DNA of 64,000 nt from Salminus brasiliensis. Taxonomy: Eukaryota > Chordata > Actinopteri > Characiformes > Bryconidae. Below are positions 1 through 11,412 of this stretch, one piece after another. The position numbers were made by a program, and so were the translations under genes. How positions within the stretch are numbered: position 1 is the stretch's first letter; each line of letters begins with the position of its first letter. The notes below the pieces were generated by a model. The model made no database searches, was not told the DNA's origin, and was given only the letters and a program-made list of their open reading frames with translations. The stretch is from assembly GCF_030463535.1 (NCBI RefSeq), contig NC_132888.1:7973081-8037080 (forward strand). Reading direction: 5' to 3'.

Positions 1-269
1 CCCACTGCCCCCACTCAGACCCCTGCCCCCCAACATCCCACCCCCCCTCCGACACAGCCAGCCCCCAGCTCTCACAGTAAAATCAATGGAGTGATGTAGG
101 TATCTTGGGCAGGACAAGGGGAAAGGCTTAAGGAGGCCATGCGTCTGAGCTCCATTTCGTGCATCGCTGACCATAAGCTCAAACATCGTGCTCGACCCTG
201 ACTGCTCTTCATTCCCATATCCTCTCCAAACAAACAACACAGGCTCACAAATACACACACACACACACA

Positions 270-309
<40 letters not shown>

Positions 310-1128
310 AGCACACACCACACTCACTACGCGCACACTCACTCTTCTACTCTTCCTGAGAGAACAACATGCTAGCAGCATCTCCATTGATCTACTGCCA
401 CCCAAGTACTGCTGCACAAGCACTAACTGTATCAACAACAGCAGGCCATTACATAATGAAAAGAAGCCCAACCTCTATCAAATTAATATAAGAGCCATAA
501 AAAGATGGCTTGAAAAAGCAAGGCCTGTTCCCAGTGCGCCCAGAAGCCTTTATAGACTCTCGTGTCAGTAGCCTACATGGTCACTTAGCTGTACTTAAAG
601 CACTGATCCCCAGAAGATCCTCTGACGCTAATTCAAAATGACAAATTACACGGCAGAAGGAACCGCGCCACCCTCTTTCATTTCCGTAAGCAGAAACAAC
701 AATACTATTTGATCTCCTCAATCTCCCCACTATTTCTGGCAGCGTGCTTCAAACTCCAGCTCCTGACCGCCACATTCCCACAATGCCTGCTTACTTCACT
801 TTTTTAGAGTTAGCGAGTCAGTCAAAGAGGAAGCCTAGGAAACTAACACGGAGTGACATGTTCAATGAGGTTCGCACCTATGCGCCCTGCAGGGATACCC
901 CTACGCTAGTCCTCTGTCCGCTGCACAGCCTGCTATCGACAGGCAGATGGACCGCAGACAGTGAAATTAAAGATTAAACACCACAGCAAGGAGCAGAAAC
1001 AGGCACACGTATCTTAATTAGGGTCTGTATGTGGAGTTCCTTCCTCTGAACCTGCTCTTTGGTTTTGTGAATTTGACTCAGATCATTTCAGATAATAGCA
1101 AATATTAGCACACAAGGTAATAAGATAG
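1..1128. other. Unique intergenic DNA, no gene seen
   Basis: Apart from the CA microsatellite I see no repeats with recognisable ends and no splice-consistent coding. A 77-codon frame at 744-977 has no family features. Confidence 0.5.
252..310. repeat. CA/AC microsatellite followed by short TA run
   Basis: A nearly uninterrupted AC dinucleotide run, then ATATATATAA. The frame across it encodes only Cys-Val runs and is rejected as a gene. Confidence 0.95.
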
Positions 1129-1423
1129 CACTTTACTTGGATGGTCCGTAATAGAGGTCTCTTAGATGCTCACCTGACCTACCTGAAGGCCTGTTAAATG
1201 CAGCTGAGCTCAAAATTAAAGGTGCATTGTTGTCTATTGAATGTAACCCTGCACCTAAACCCCAGCCATACCCTTAACCTTACCCTTTTATGGTTAGATT
1301 TAAGGTTTAGACTAAAGTTAGGGTTAAGGTCAGGGTTCCAGCTCAGCTTCATTTAATACATATTCAGCTGAATGTCAGGTGAGCATCTACAAGGCATCTA
1401 CAATGAACCATCCAAGTAAACTG
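1129..1423. repeat. Palindromic MITE, copy 1 (CACTTTACTTGGATGG ends)
   Basis: The left end CACTTTACTTGGATGGTCC and the right end ...GAACCATCCAAGTAAACTG are inverted. So are the sub-terminal TAGATGCTCACCTGAC and GTCAGGTGAGCATCTA. The centre has runs of AACCYTAACC on one arm and their complement on the other, so the whole can fold into a hairpin. Confidence 0.8.
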
Positions 1424-1599
1424 ACATAGTTAATAAATACAAATCAGACACATAAACTAATATTACTAAAATGGTATTAGGTTCATGTTTATCTACTCCA
1501 GGGTGTCCTATTCTATTGGCAATACTTCTCTACAGGGATTAGACAAGGGATCTTTCCTTAGCAGACTTTGTAGTGGTGGTGCACTCCCGCACAGCAGGG

Positions 1600-2790
1600 C
1601 TCAAACATTTGCATACCACTGTATAGTAAGCCATGCAAAAGTTTGAGCACCTTTGGACAAAAGACACATTGGGCCCTATTTTAATGATCTTCTGGCGAGC
1701 TATCAATCGTACGACTTGCGAGGCTCAAAACATGCAAAAGTCATGTACTAAGTCTCTTAATTAATCATGGGTGTGTTTCGGGCATAACATGCAGTAATAA
1801 ACCAATCAGTGTGTCACTCGCCGTTCTCTTTAAGAGCCAGGTGTGGTCTGACTTTGGCGGATTGCTACCTCAAATGGCGCATCGTTCACGGTCTGGGAAG
1901 GCTTGCTGAAGCGGTGGAGCACCTCGTCTTTAGAATAATGTCATTTTATTTTGTTTCTGTTTATTGTTGATGTAAAAGTTTGCATATGCTATGGGTTTGT
2001 GCACTGCTGCGTGTCCATCTATGCTTAACAAGCAGGGGTGTACGAGTGTTGGGCTGCACGCGCCTGTGTTGACAATTCACTGCTAAGATAGCAACGAACG
2101 TCTGACTGCTGACGTCTGCCCAGGCTGTTTCAGTCAGTGGAGCTCCTCCTGTGTTTTCCATTTCCAAGATACACAGCAATACTCCAGAAACTGACCTGAA
2201 CATCCCTCATTTCGAGACCACCACGCCCATCAGCGTAGAAATATTCACACGTACCACTGCTATTTAAACAACACAGGCGGAAGGTGGGAAAATAGACTGT
2301 TGGCGGGGTGTAAGATAGCAATGAGCATCGCAATGTTAGGGCCCATTGATGTATCAAATCAAAAATGTATATAATTAAACATAAAAAAAATCTAAATCCT
2401 AATAAACAGTTATTCTTTGTTCTGTTGTTTATAACATAAGAAAATGCATAAAAATAACCAGTATGGTCTGTGCAAATGTTTGGACACCTTACAGAGTCAG
2501 GACATAGTAACAGACCCTTTGATAGAACTCACAGCTTGATCATTTTTGCAGCTGAAATTTCTCCACTCTTCTTTACAGGAGGCTTTCTAGTTTTGAGATA
2601 TTATGAGACGTTAATGCCAGTGGACTGTGAGGACCATTCCAAAATCTTCAGTTTGTGTCTCTTCAGGTAGTCCTGGGTGGATCTGAGTCCACTATTCAGC
2701 TTCAGTCTTGTAACAGATAGATTGATATTTATATCCAGGGTTTGTTGATATTGTGTAGAAACCATTCTTCCCTCCACCCGTGACATATTA
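1600..2790. mobile_element. Tc1-like relic interrupted by the hAT-like element
   Basis: Sequence at 1600-1670 (GCAAAAGTTTGAGCACCTTT) and at 2345-2790 (TCCACTCTTCTTTACAGGAG, GGACTGTGAGGACCATTCCA, CTCTTCAGGTAGTCCTGGGT) reads like two parts of an antisense Tc1-type transposase copy. The hAT-like element sits between them. The copy is heavily decayed. Confidence 0.5.
1671..2344. mobile_element. Non-autonomous hAT-like element
   Basis: It begins GGGCCCTATTTTAATGATCT and ends ...TTAGGGCCC, with an 8-bp terminal inverted GGGCCCTA. Internal sequence (CCAATCAGTGTGTCA, TTTAAGAGCCAGGTG, TGCCCAGGCTGTT) looks like a widespread fish non-autonomous hAT family. The small reading frames inside are not genes. 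Confidence 0.6.
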
Positions 2791-5609
2791 CCAACGCCAC
2801 TGTCAATTCACCACAACACACTTTCCTCATGTTCTATTGCTTAAAATGCCTAAGTTAATGTTGTAGTTATATTTAAGTAATATTTTCATATATAATATTT
2901 AAGTAATATTTTAGTTTTAGACACGTGAAACCAGAACAGCACCGCAGCACTGCGGCTTATCTTGGTTCTCTGTGTTTGTAGAGGATATGTTTCATGAAGC
3001 GTAGCACCTTCTACAGCTTCACGCTGAAGAGCGCCACTGGCTTGTCTTGTGATATGTTGTTTTTTCCACCTCTCTGCTCTTCTGAGACATGTCATCATTA
3101 TCGGCATCACCATCTTGCATCCACAGTCTACTGGCAGTGGAAGCATCTGCTCTAGAGAGAAGCATGAACAGTCTGTCGTGTTCTTATCTACTCGCTGCTG
3201 CAGTACATCACCTTTCCATTTCCTCAGCTAGCTTCTTGGACACTAAGCTCAGATAGTTACAGTGCTCTCCATAATGTTGGGGACATTTTTTTTTGTTAAT
3301 TTACCTTAGTATTCAGCAGTTTTACACTGGTAAAATATTCTCAGTTTTTAATAAACAGTATTTTTACACATTTTAGTATTCACTGGAGTCCACCGGTTTC
3401 AATGTACCATCATGTTTATGACCTAGGGCTTTACATGTGTTTGTTTTCCTCTGGTGTGTTTAATAGCTTTATCGGCTCTTAATTCTAAGACTTTGGTCAT
3501 CTTTAGAGTTTGTGTATTGCTGGTATTTAACATGAGAATCAGAATTGTGCCAATGAAACTCAAGGAAACCATTATAACAACCAATTAAACAAGAATAAAA
3601 CTGGCCAAACTTTTCTATGTGGTATTGAAATCCGCTACATGTCCGATACATGACAATATGACTCAGTCTGAGCAGCCAGATCAGATGTAATTGGACTTTT
3701 ACACTCGTCCAACTCAGCATTCCTCCTAAATGCACTGAGGTAACATCAGAGCTGGGTACACAGTGCTTTCCTCTGAGCTCAATGGTTGCATCGGCGGCAG
3801 TTCGGAAAAAAAAGCCGGTGGTTGTGGGGAGGTGTGGGGAGGTTGTCGCCCTTCCAGCATTGCATGTATTTGGAGGGGTGTATGTATTCAGGCAAACCAA
3901 ACTGGGTAGAAAATAAGTAAAATTAAAAAAGAAAAAAGAGAAAGAAACCAGGGCCTCACTCTTTTTACAGCGAGCTCGTGCGCATTCTCTGTGATGAGCC
4001 CAGCTGTCAGCCACTGGAACTGCTTGATAGCTCCTGTGATGCTGGCGAAGATGAAGCTGAAACCTCACTGGACGCATTGCCCTTTTGCATATGAGCATCG
4101 GTTTAGGAGCATGAACTGTACCGACGATTAAAAAGAGTGTGAACAGCTTCAAATAAACATCTGGTTATTTGGTGAGAAATTTGGATTTGGCCACTTTACC
4201 TTGAGTGTGAGCGTAGTCTTTGACTTTAACCTATCAACCTCATTTAGTATGGTCTAAGCCCTTTCACCTTAAATCATATATGTGGAGGATTACATGAATC
4301 ATGAATTGGATCTGTAACTGACCATACTTGAGACTGGGGAGCATCTATCTCCTCAGCATCTTCCCAAACAGCCAAAGTCACCTTAAATAGATTTAAGTCA
4401 AGTTAAATAGATTTAGCAGGAAAACACAATGCCCCTCTAGAGTCCCTAAAAACAGTGCTAGGCTTACCATACTGACCCTAAATTCATCCAGGCAGACATC
4501 ATGACCATTATTACAGCCCTCATTATTCTCCTGATTGACTCACCGGCTGATATATAACATGCGATATTAATATTCAGCCACAGGAGAGAGGGATTTAAAT
4601 GATAATATGTTCGGCAGGGATCATTTCCACATATTTAATTCTGCGAGCCATCCATTGAGTTTTCTGGGAAGAGGTATCCCTCAGTGCTCGAAATACCCAA
4701 TTAACACTGGGAAGGATCTGGCAGAGGAGTATTTGGGGAAATCAAATTCCTTTTCAACAGGCCCCTTGTAGGAAAGCAGGCAATAAGGCCCTTTATCTAA
4801 TACATGCCAGGAATAATTAGGTTATTGCAGCACTGCCTGTTGTTACTCAATAATTAGGCCAGTCTCTTATGGATTCATGTGAGGACACGTTGACCTTGGA
4901 GGTAAAGGAGAAGAAAACAGCGCATGCCCGCTGACATCCAAACCGCGGATAGCGGGTCAATTCCCACTGCCGGCAGGTACACCCCGATCACGTAGCGTGC
5001 GTTCCAGCAGCGGCAGTGCGGAAAGCTGTTGGAAGCTGAGGACGCAGAGATGAAAAGGAATATGTGATGAAGTGCGCTGAGGTCCTCAAGGAGACAACGC
5101 AGCCTCTGCCCCCCCTCCCAAGTCCCCTCCCCTTCTCCTCCAGCTCCATCCCCTCCTTTTGGCCTTGCCTTTAATAGGGCTTTTCAATGGAGGGACAAAT
5201 ATACTTTGTTGGCTGTTGCACACTTTGTTTGTGTGGAATACATTTATGGTTCTGCGGCTTGGCAGCTTATTTGATGTTGCCAGTGATATCAAGATTAATG
5301 TATGCTGAAAGTATGCGTGTACACTACAGTCCTAATACTCCCTCCAAAGTTATTTAGTTCACTCAGGTGGGCTTTATTTTCTTTATCTATTTTTATTGAT
5401 GTCCCCTTCTTCTTCTTCTTCTTCATCTTTTAGGAACATGCTGCTGTTTTCAAGTGAATAGATTCTAAATGAATATATTACATGTTTAGTCGTTCACTGG
5501 TAACTAAATATGCATCAGTTTCCATGGATTATTGTTGTAACACATTGAACCTTAGGCTTAGTGTAATGTTACTTGTATATAATAGGTCTTACTTTTACTG
5601 TTACTATTA
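2791..5609. other. Intergenic DNA, no gene seen
   Basis: A 227-codon minus frame at 3469-4152 contains poly-Phe and no domain; it is probably chance. A CTT-rich stretch lies at 5406-5428. Confidence 0.5.
4550..4900. other. Candidate conserved non-coding segment
   Basis: Non-repetitive, AT-balanced sequence with several TAATTA/ATTAGG-type homeodomain-like cores (AGGAATAATTAGGTTATTGC, CTCAATAATTAGGCC) and no open frame. It stands out from the repeat-rich surroundings; conservation cannot be tested here. Confidence 0.25.
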
Positions 5610-6290
5610 TTCAGTAGCTACTATAAAATATTCAATATCTACTATAGATTCATTAGTAACTGCTACAAAATATTCAGTATCTACTATAAATGATTCAGTA
5701 TCTACTCTAAATAATTCAGTATCTACTATAAATTCATAAGTAACTGCTATAAATTATTCAGTAACTACTGTAAATGATTTAATCTATACTATAAATCATT
5801 CAGTACCTGCTTAAAGTGATTCAGTAAATGCTATACATTATTTTGCATCTACTATAAATAATTCAGTATTCACCATAAAAGATTCAGTAACTGATATAAA
5901 TGATTTAATATCTACTATAAATGATTTAGTGTCTATTTCAAATGATTCAGTAACTACTATAAATGATTCAGTATACTATAAATGATTCAGTATACTATAA
6001 ATTAATTAGTAGAACCTTTAAGCAATTCAGTAAATGCTATAAATTATTTAGTATCTACTATTAATTATTCTATTGGAGTTTCTACTATAAATTATCCAAT
6101 AATTTCTATGAATGATTCAGTAACTGCAATAAAAGTTTTAGTATATACTATTAAAATAATTTAGTAGCTGCAGCAAATTATTTAATATTTACTATGAATG
6201 ATTCACTATCTGCTATGAATGATTTAGATGATAACTTCTAGTATTCAGTATCTACTATACTTGATTCAGTAGCTGCTACTGTATGTGGTT
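5610..6290. repeat. Degenerate 21-22-bp tandem repeat (about 30 units)
   Basis: A unit close to ATTCAGTATCTACTATAAAT recurs every 21-22 bp, alternating TATCTACTATAA with TAACTGCTATAA. Copies have drifted by substitutions and small indels. The open frame crossing it reflects the repeat, not a gene. Confidence 0.85.
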
Positions 6291-7421
6291 TGAGGATGAG
6301 GAATATACGTATGGGCTCACATACAAGCCTTTGGGGTTTGGAAGATTAATATAATTATTGGGTTATTGAACATGTCATGTATGTGAATGACTGGCATTCA
6401 GATAAATCAGTAGAAGAAATCAATTTTAGGAGAAAGTCACTGAGACACAAATGGACCAGACATAATTATTTGACTGATATTTGCTTCTTAATATATTCTC
6501 ATGCTTAAAGGGCTCGTGCCATGCAGAACTGAATGATCCAGTTTGAGGTACTAAATCTAAACATTGGTACAATTTCATTGAGTTCATTCCTCAGTTATTC
6601 ACACATGGAAATATAATAATAATGTAATTGTATTTAACAATTTCGTTCACAAAAAGTGGTCAGTTTATAGCATGAAAAGCAATAAAAATATATAATTAAA
6701 AAGTAGATAAAACACAAGAAAAATGTAGGATCTAACACAGCTGTAACTGAAATATACAGACATTGCACATATGTTTAATGTGTGTGTGTGTTACACTCAC
6801 ATTGGTTAAACTGTGGGCTGCACACCTTAACAAGAGAACCGCATATGCCTTTCAACAAGATAACAATCTCCAACAGACTTCCCTCATAACTCACCCAGGC
6901 ATTGGCAGGAAGTCTGAAAGGTCAAGAAAGATCAGGCTGATTCACACCTTCAGTGATGAGTCTGCAGGTCACTGGCAGGGCAGGAAATCAAGAGCTCCTC
7001 CTCTTTAGAGGTTACAAGGGGTCAGAGGTCTCTATGAGGACAGAAGGGAATAGCATGCCGCTACATGACATGACCACAGGCTGATTAGTACAGCTACTGA
7101 TGCAGCTACCTTCTGCACACAGTCATATGTTTTTTTGGAAAGTCTGTCAAGTTTGTCAGATGATGACCACAGTAAGTTTGTGTTAGTGAGTTTTGAATGA
7201 TTCAGCATCTGTGACCTAGATTAGGACCCAGAGATCCAATAGAACTGAAACTAACTGGTTTGAATGTGTACCTATTTATCATTTCCAGTTATGTACTGTC
7301 ATGTGAAAGATTGAAGGCCAATCCATGACAACCTTGGTCTTTTTAAACATATTAAAACATACAGTATATACCTACAGTATGTTTTTCAATAACTGGTAAA
7401 AATGTATGAACTTGAATGGCC

Positions 7422-7424
<3 letters not shown>
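6291..7424. other. Intergenic DNA, no gene seen
   Basis: Unique AT-rich sequence; no repeat family or exon recognised. Confidence 0.5.

Positions 7425-7479
<55 letters not shown>
7425..7479. repeat. TA microsatellite at the left side of the Tc1-like element
   Basis: About 27 TA units. The element inserted at its edge; 8916-8935 is the other side. Confidence 0.95.
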
Positions 7480-7481
<2 letters not shown>

Positions 7482-8915
7482 TGGGGAAAAAAGTATTTAG
7501 TCAGTCAACAATTGTGCTAGTTCTCCCACTTAAAAAGATGAGAGAGGCCTGTAATTGACATCATAGGTAGACCTCAACTATGAGAGACAAAATGAGAAAA
7601 AAAATCTGAAAATCACATTGTCTGATTTTTAAAGACTTTATTTGCAAATAATGGTGGAAAATAAGTATTTGGTCAATAACAAAAGTTCATCTCAATACTT
7701 TGTTATATATCCTTTGTTGGCAATGAGGTCAAACGTTTTCTGTAAGTCTTCACAAGGTTGGCACACACCGTTGCTGGTATGTTGGCCCACTCCTGCATGC
7801 AGATCTCCTCTAGAGCAGTGATGTTTTGGGGCTGTCGGCGGGCGACACAGACTTTCAACTCCCTCCAAAGGTTTTCTATGGGGTTGAGATCTGGAGACTG
7901 GCTAGGCCGCTCCAGGACCTTGAAATGCTTCTTACGAAGCCACTCCTTTGTTGCCCTGACAGTGTGCTTGGGATCATTGTCATGCTGAAAGACCCAGCCA
8001 CGTTTCATCTTCAATGCCCTTGCTGATGGAAGGAGGTTTGCACTCAAAATCTCACAATACATGGCCCCATTCATTCTTTCATGTACACGGACCAGTCGTC
8101 CTAGTCCCTTTGCAGAGAAACAGCCACAAAGCATGATGCTGCCACCCCCATGCTTCACAGCTGGTATGGTGTTCTTTGGATGCAACTCAGCAACGAGTTG
8201 TGTTTGTACCAAACAGTTCTACTTTGGTTTCATCTGACCATAAGACATTCTCCCAATACTCTTCCAGAACATCCAAATGCTCTCTAGCAAACTTCAGACG
8301 CGCCCGGATATGTACTGGCTTAAGCAGGGGAACACGTCTGGCACTGCAAGATCTGAATCCCTGGTGGCGTAGTGTGTTACTGACGGTAGCCTTTGTAACG
8401 TTGGTCCCAGCTTTCTGCAGGTCATTCACTAGGTCCCCCCGTGTGGTTCTGGGATTTTTGCTCACCGTTCTTGTGATCATTTTGACCCCACGGGCTGAGA
8501 TCTTGCGTGGAGCCCCTGACTGAGGGAGATTAGCAGTGGTCTTGTAGGTCTCCCATTTTCTGATTATTGCTCCCACAGTAGATTTCTTCACACCAAGCTG
8601 CTTGCCTATTGCAGATTCAGTCTTCCCAGCCTGGTGCAGGTCTACAGGTCTTCACCATAGTGGAGTTTGGAGTGTGACTGTTTGAGGTTGTGGGCAGGTG
8701 TCTTTTATACTGTTAACGAGTTCAAACAGGTGCCATTAATACAGGTAATGAGTGGAGGACAGAGAAGCCTCTTAAAGAAGAAGTTACAGGTCTGTGACAG
8801 CCAGAAATCTTGCTTGTTTGTAGGTGACCAAATACTTATTTTCCACCATTATTTTCAAATAAATTCTTTAGTTGAGGTCTATCTATGATGTATGAAATAC
8901 TTTTTTTCCCCACTG
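7480..8915 (-). mobile_element. Near full-length Tc1-like transposon, defective
   Basis: The ends are inverted: AGTGGGGAAAAAAGTATT at the left and its complement at 8898-8915. TA target dinucleotides lie at 7478-7479 and 8916-8917, inside a TA microsatellite. The terminal repeats hold an outer and an inner motif (inner AATGGTGGAAAATAAGTATT at both ends), the IR/DR layout of fish Tc1 elements; the right copy is about 55 bp shorter. The body encodes a minus-strand DD34E transposase. Confidence 0.93.
7703..8658 (-). pseudogene. Tc1-like transposase, broken
   Basis: On the minus strand the DNA-binding part shows HTH-like [20 protein letters not shown] and [15 protein letters not shown]. The catalytic part has WSDETK (first D), [10 protein letters not shown] (second D) and [11 protein letters not shown] (E), so all three DDE residues survive. 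It is not one frame: the likely start ATG at 8656-8658 runs into a stop within 15 codons, and a shift at about 8187-8212 separates ...[11 protein letters not shown] from ...[15 protein letters not shown], consistent with a small deletion. No functional enzyme is expected. Confidence 0.92.
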
Positions 8916-8953
<38 letters not shown>

Positions 8954-8964
8954 AACATACATAC

Positions 8965-9030
8965 ATACATATAAGATAAGATAAGATAAGATAAGATAGT
9001 CCTTTATTAGTCCCACAGTGCGGAAATTCT

Positions 9031-9083
<53 letters not shown>
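8965..9083 (-). repeat. LINE 3' tail (minus strand) joined to a TA microsatellite
   Basis: A run of AAGAT pentamers (8972-8998) is followed by GTCCTTTATTAGTCCCACAG and a GGAAATTC end. On the minus strand this is the 3' tail of a common fish LINE family ending in ATCTT repeats. Only about 60 bp are retained before a (TA)n run to 9083. Confidence 0.65.
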
Positions 9084-9084
<1 letters not shown>

Positions 9085-9244
9085 TACTGAAGAGCACTTT
9101 GTTCCATTAATGCATGGGGTCCACGTTCATCGACAGTGAGCAGATATTAACAAAAAAAAACAATTGTACATGTTTTAAGTAAGGGATTAAAGGGCATTAA
9201 AGGATTAATAGAAATGTAAATTTCTTGTAAGGAAAAAGTTAGGA

Positions 9245-9660
9245 TAACCCTTTCCCCTTTATTACTACTTAAAAAGTCTAGAATTAGAATCAGGTGCTCC
9301 ACATGAGCTGCAGATGAACAGAACATGGTTAGAGAGGATTATTCTAGAGAAGTCTGTCTAATTCAAACCTCAGACATTTAGTCTGGTCTGCTCTGCCTGA
9401 TCCAGAGAGCTCTCAGAGGCCTTCAGAAAGAAGGTTGTAGATGCAGATGAGTTTGAGAAGGGATTAAAAAGATCTCAGAACTATTAGAAATCAATCGTTT
9501 CACTGTCTGCTGAATCATTTACAAGTGGAGAACATTTAGGCTGTTCTAGCAAGTTCAGCCCAAGAGCAACACCACAAGATGTGTAAAGCAGCCTTCAACA
9601 ATCATAAAAGGTCATCACAGGACCTACTCTTGTTACCACGTTACCAAGTTTCATTTTTAA
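9245..9660 (+). mobile_element. Tc1-like transposase relic, family E copy 1
   Basis: Contains CCAGAGAGCTCTCAGAGGCC, AGAAAGAAGGTTGTAGATGC, ATTTACAAGTGGAGAACATT and GCAACACCACAAGATG, shared with copies at 19640-20120 and, inverted, 59520-59800. It looks like the N-terminal half of a Tc1-type transposase; no open frame survives. Confidence 0.65.
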
Positions 9661-9857
9661 TGGCATGTGGGTAAGGAGGAAACCCTCAATGTCACTGTTT
9701 CCATCACTTGTACACAAGTTACTATGTTGGAGATTTTTTCTGTCTCTTTTACAAGTAAGGTTTAAAATGTGAATTCTGGTAACACTTCGTTTTTATCTAT
9801 CTGTTACAACATCCTACAAATCGAGCCCTAACTAAACTAAAGCCAGTGTGAGGGTAT

Positions 9858-9858
<1 letters not shown>

Positions 9859-9891
<33 letters not shown>
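9859..9891. repeat. GT microsatellite
   Basis: About 16 GT units in otherwise unique sequence. Confidence 0.95.
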
Positions 9892-9892
<1 letters not shown>

Positions 9893-10589
9893 CTGAGAAC
9901 AATGGCTGTCCTGCTGTGGAGCAGAATGGCTGGCTGAGCTCTCTCATTAGCACCGGAGGTGAGAGTGACGTTTCTGGACCGTGCGGCCAGTGCGCCCATC
10001 CATGTGGCGTCAGGGGGGCTTGGGCGGCCTGATCCCAGACAAAGTGCACCAGGCTGGGCTTTAGAGATCCTAATGCCTCCATTTATCAAAGCCTCAAATG
10101 GACAGCAGCATTCAGCACTAACTCTAAAGTGCCTCTGAGTGAATCAGGGCCTGATCCCCTGACGTGACTCACATCAGCTCATTCAAATGTCAGTCATGGA
10201 GAAATGAGCAGCAGCTCCAATGTAAGTAAGTCTAAATAAAAATAAATAAATAAATAAGATCGAGGAGTGACTGGATGTCTCTGGATTCTCAAGAGGCTTG
10301 AAAAAAAGGCCTTATGGATTTTGTCAAGAAGGCCCTTCTATTCGTAATACATGTTCCCCAACCCCTCTTCACTCAAACAGGTCTAATAAGCACCTCTCTC
10401 CCTCTATCTATTTCTCCACTTTACCGCTGGGACAGATGCTAGATGATGGTATAGGCTGCAGTGATGCAGTGCAGGTGGTAAGGCTCTACAGCAAAAAAAA
10501 AAAAAAGTGCCTGCCCTCAGAGACACTGTTTAAGGCTAGATCCCAGGACAGGGCACAGCGCGGTTCAGAATGTGCATGGTTTGTTAGTA

Positions 10590-10790
10590 TTCTTCTACAG
10601 TGAATGAAATTCTTCTCTTCACATATCCCAGCTTGGAAGAGTGCATGGTCAGGCATGCTATGGTGCCCCCGAAGCAGAGAGGGTTAAAGGCCTTGCTCAA
10701 GAGCCAAGATTGCCAAGGGCAGCTGCATCGTAGTGAATCTGGGCCTCAGACGAACAACCTTGTGAGCGATAACCCAGGAATAATCCATAT
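10590..10790. repeat. SINE-like fragment
   Basis: TGAATGAAATTCTTCTCTTC and CAGAGAGGGTTAAAGGCCTT, then GCTCAAGAGCC, resemble the 3' body of the SINE family seen at 18083 and 57607. The match is partial. Confidence 0.45.
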
Positions 10791-11149
10791 TTTGAATGTG
10801 TTTATTTATTTTATTTATTGGTGACTTCATCAGAGATCTGCTGCCCTGTACTCAGCGTAGAAGCTGCTGGGAAGTAAAACTGCTGGGACGGGAAAGGAAT
10901 TGAAAGGAAATCAACAGAGATTTACTTCATCCATTATCTATCTATCTATATCTTATTTCCCATTGCCAGAGGTGTATAACATCAAGCACCTAGCCATGCA
11001 GTCTACCTTTACTAACATCAGTGAAAGGATTGGTGGCTCTGAAGTGCTCATTGTATTCCAGCATGGTTCTGTATGTAATAGGAGCCACCACTGCACCAAC
11101 AAGAATCAGCTGGTGAAATTTCCTCCCTCCTAGATCTTCCACCATCAGC

Positions 11150-11412
11150 TGTGAGTAGTATTATTATTGAACAGTGGAAGCAGCAGAGAGCAGCTCAGCC
11201 ACCGAGTGTCAGTCAGACCACGTAAAGTCACCGAGCGCTGAGCTCAAAGCACAGTGCAGAAAAGTCTCCAACGCTCTGCTGATTCAATAACTGCAGAGCT
11301 CTAGACCTGCTGCTGTTAGACCTACAAAGTGGGGAATGCTAGAATGGGGCATCATAAAAGCTCCTGTAGGTGTAATGTGTATGTGTCCCAATACTTTAGT
11401 CCATATAGTGTA
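11150..11412 (+). mobile_element. Internally deleted Tc1-like copy
   Basis: It ends in GTGTCCCAATACTTTAGTCC followed by ATATAGTGTA, the terminal repeat of family A. Its body (GCAGCTCAGCCACCGAGTGT, GACCACGTAAAGTCACCGAG) resembles the N-terminal part of the related autonomous transposase; most of the catalytic region is missing. Confidence 0.55.

Noticed and set aside
744..977. 77-codon plus-strand frame
   Set aside because: No family features and no exon borders supporting it.
1961..2357. Two minus-strand frames
   Set aside because: Lie inside the non-autonomous hAT-like element, which encodes no protein.
3469..4152. 227-codon minus-strand open frame
   Set aside because: Contains a poly-Phe run, no domain or conserved motif, and no splice or promoter context; chance frame is more likely.
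8879..9097. Frame made of Ile-Tyr repeats
   Set aside because: Translation of TA microsatellites.
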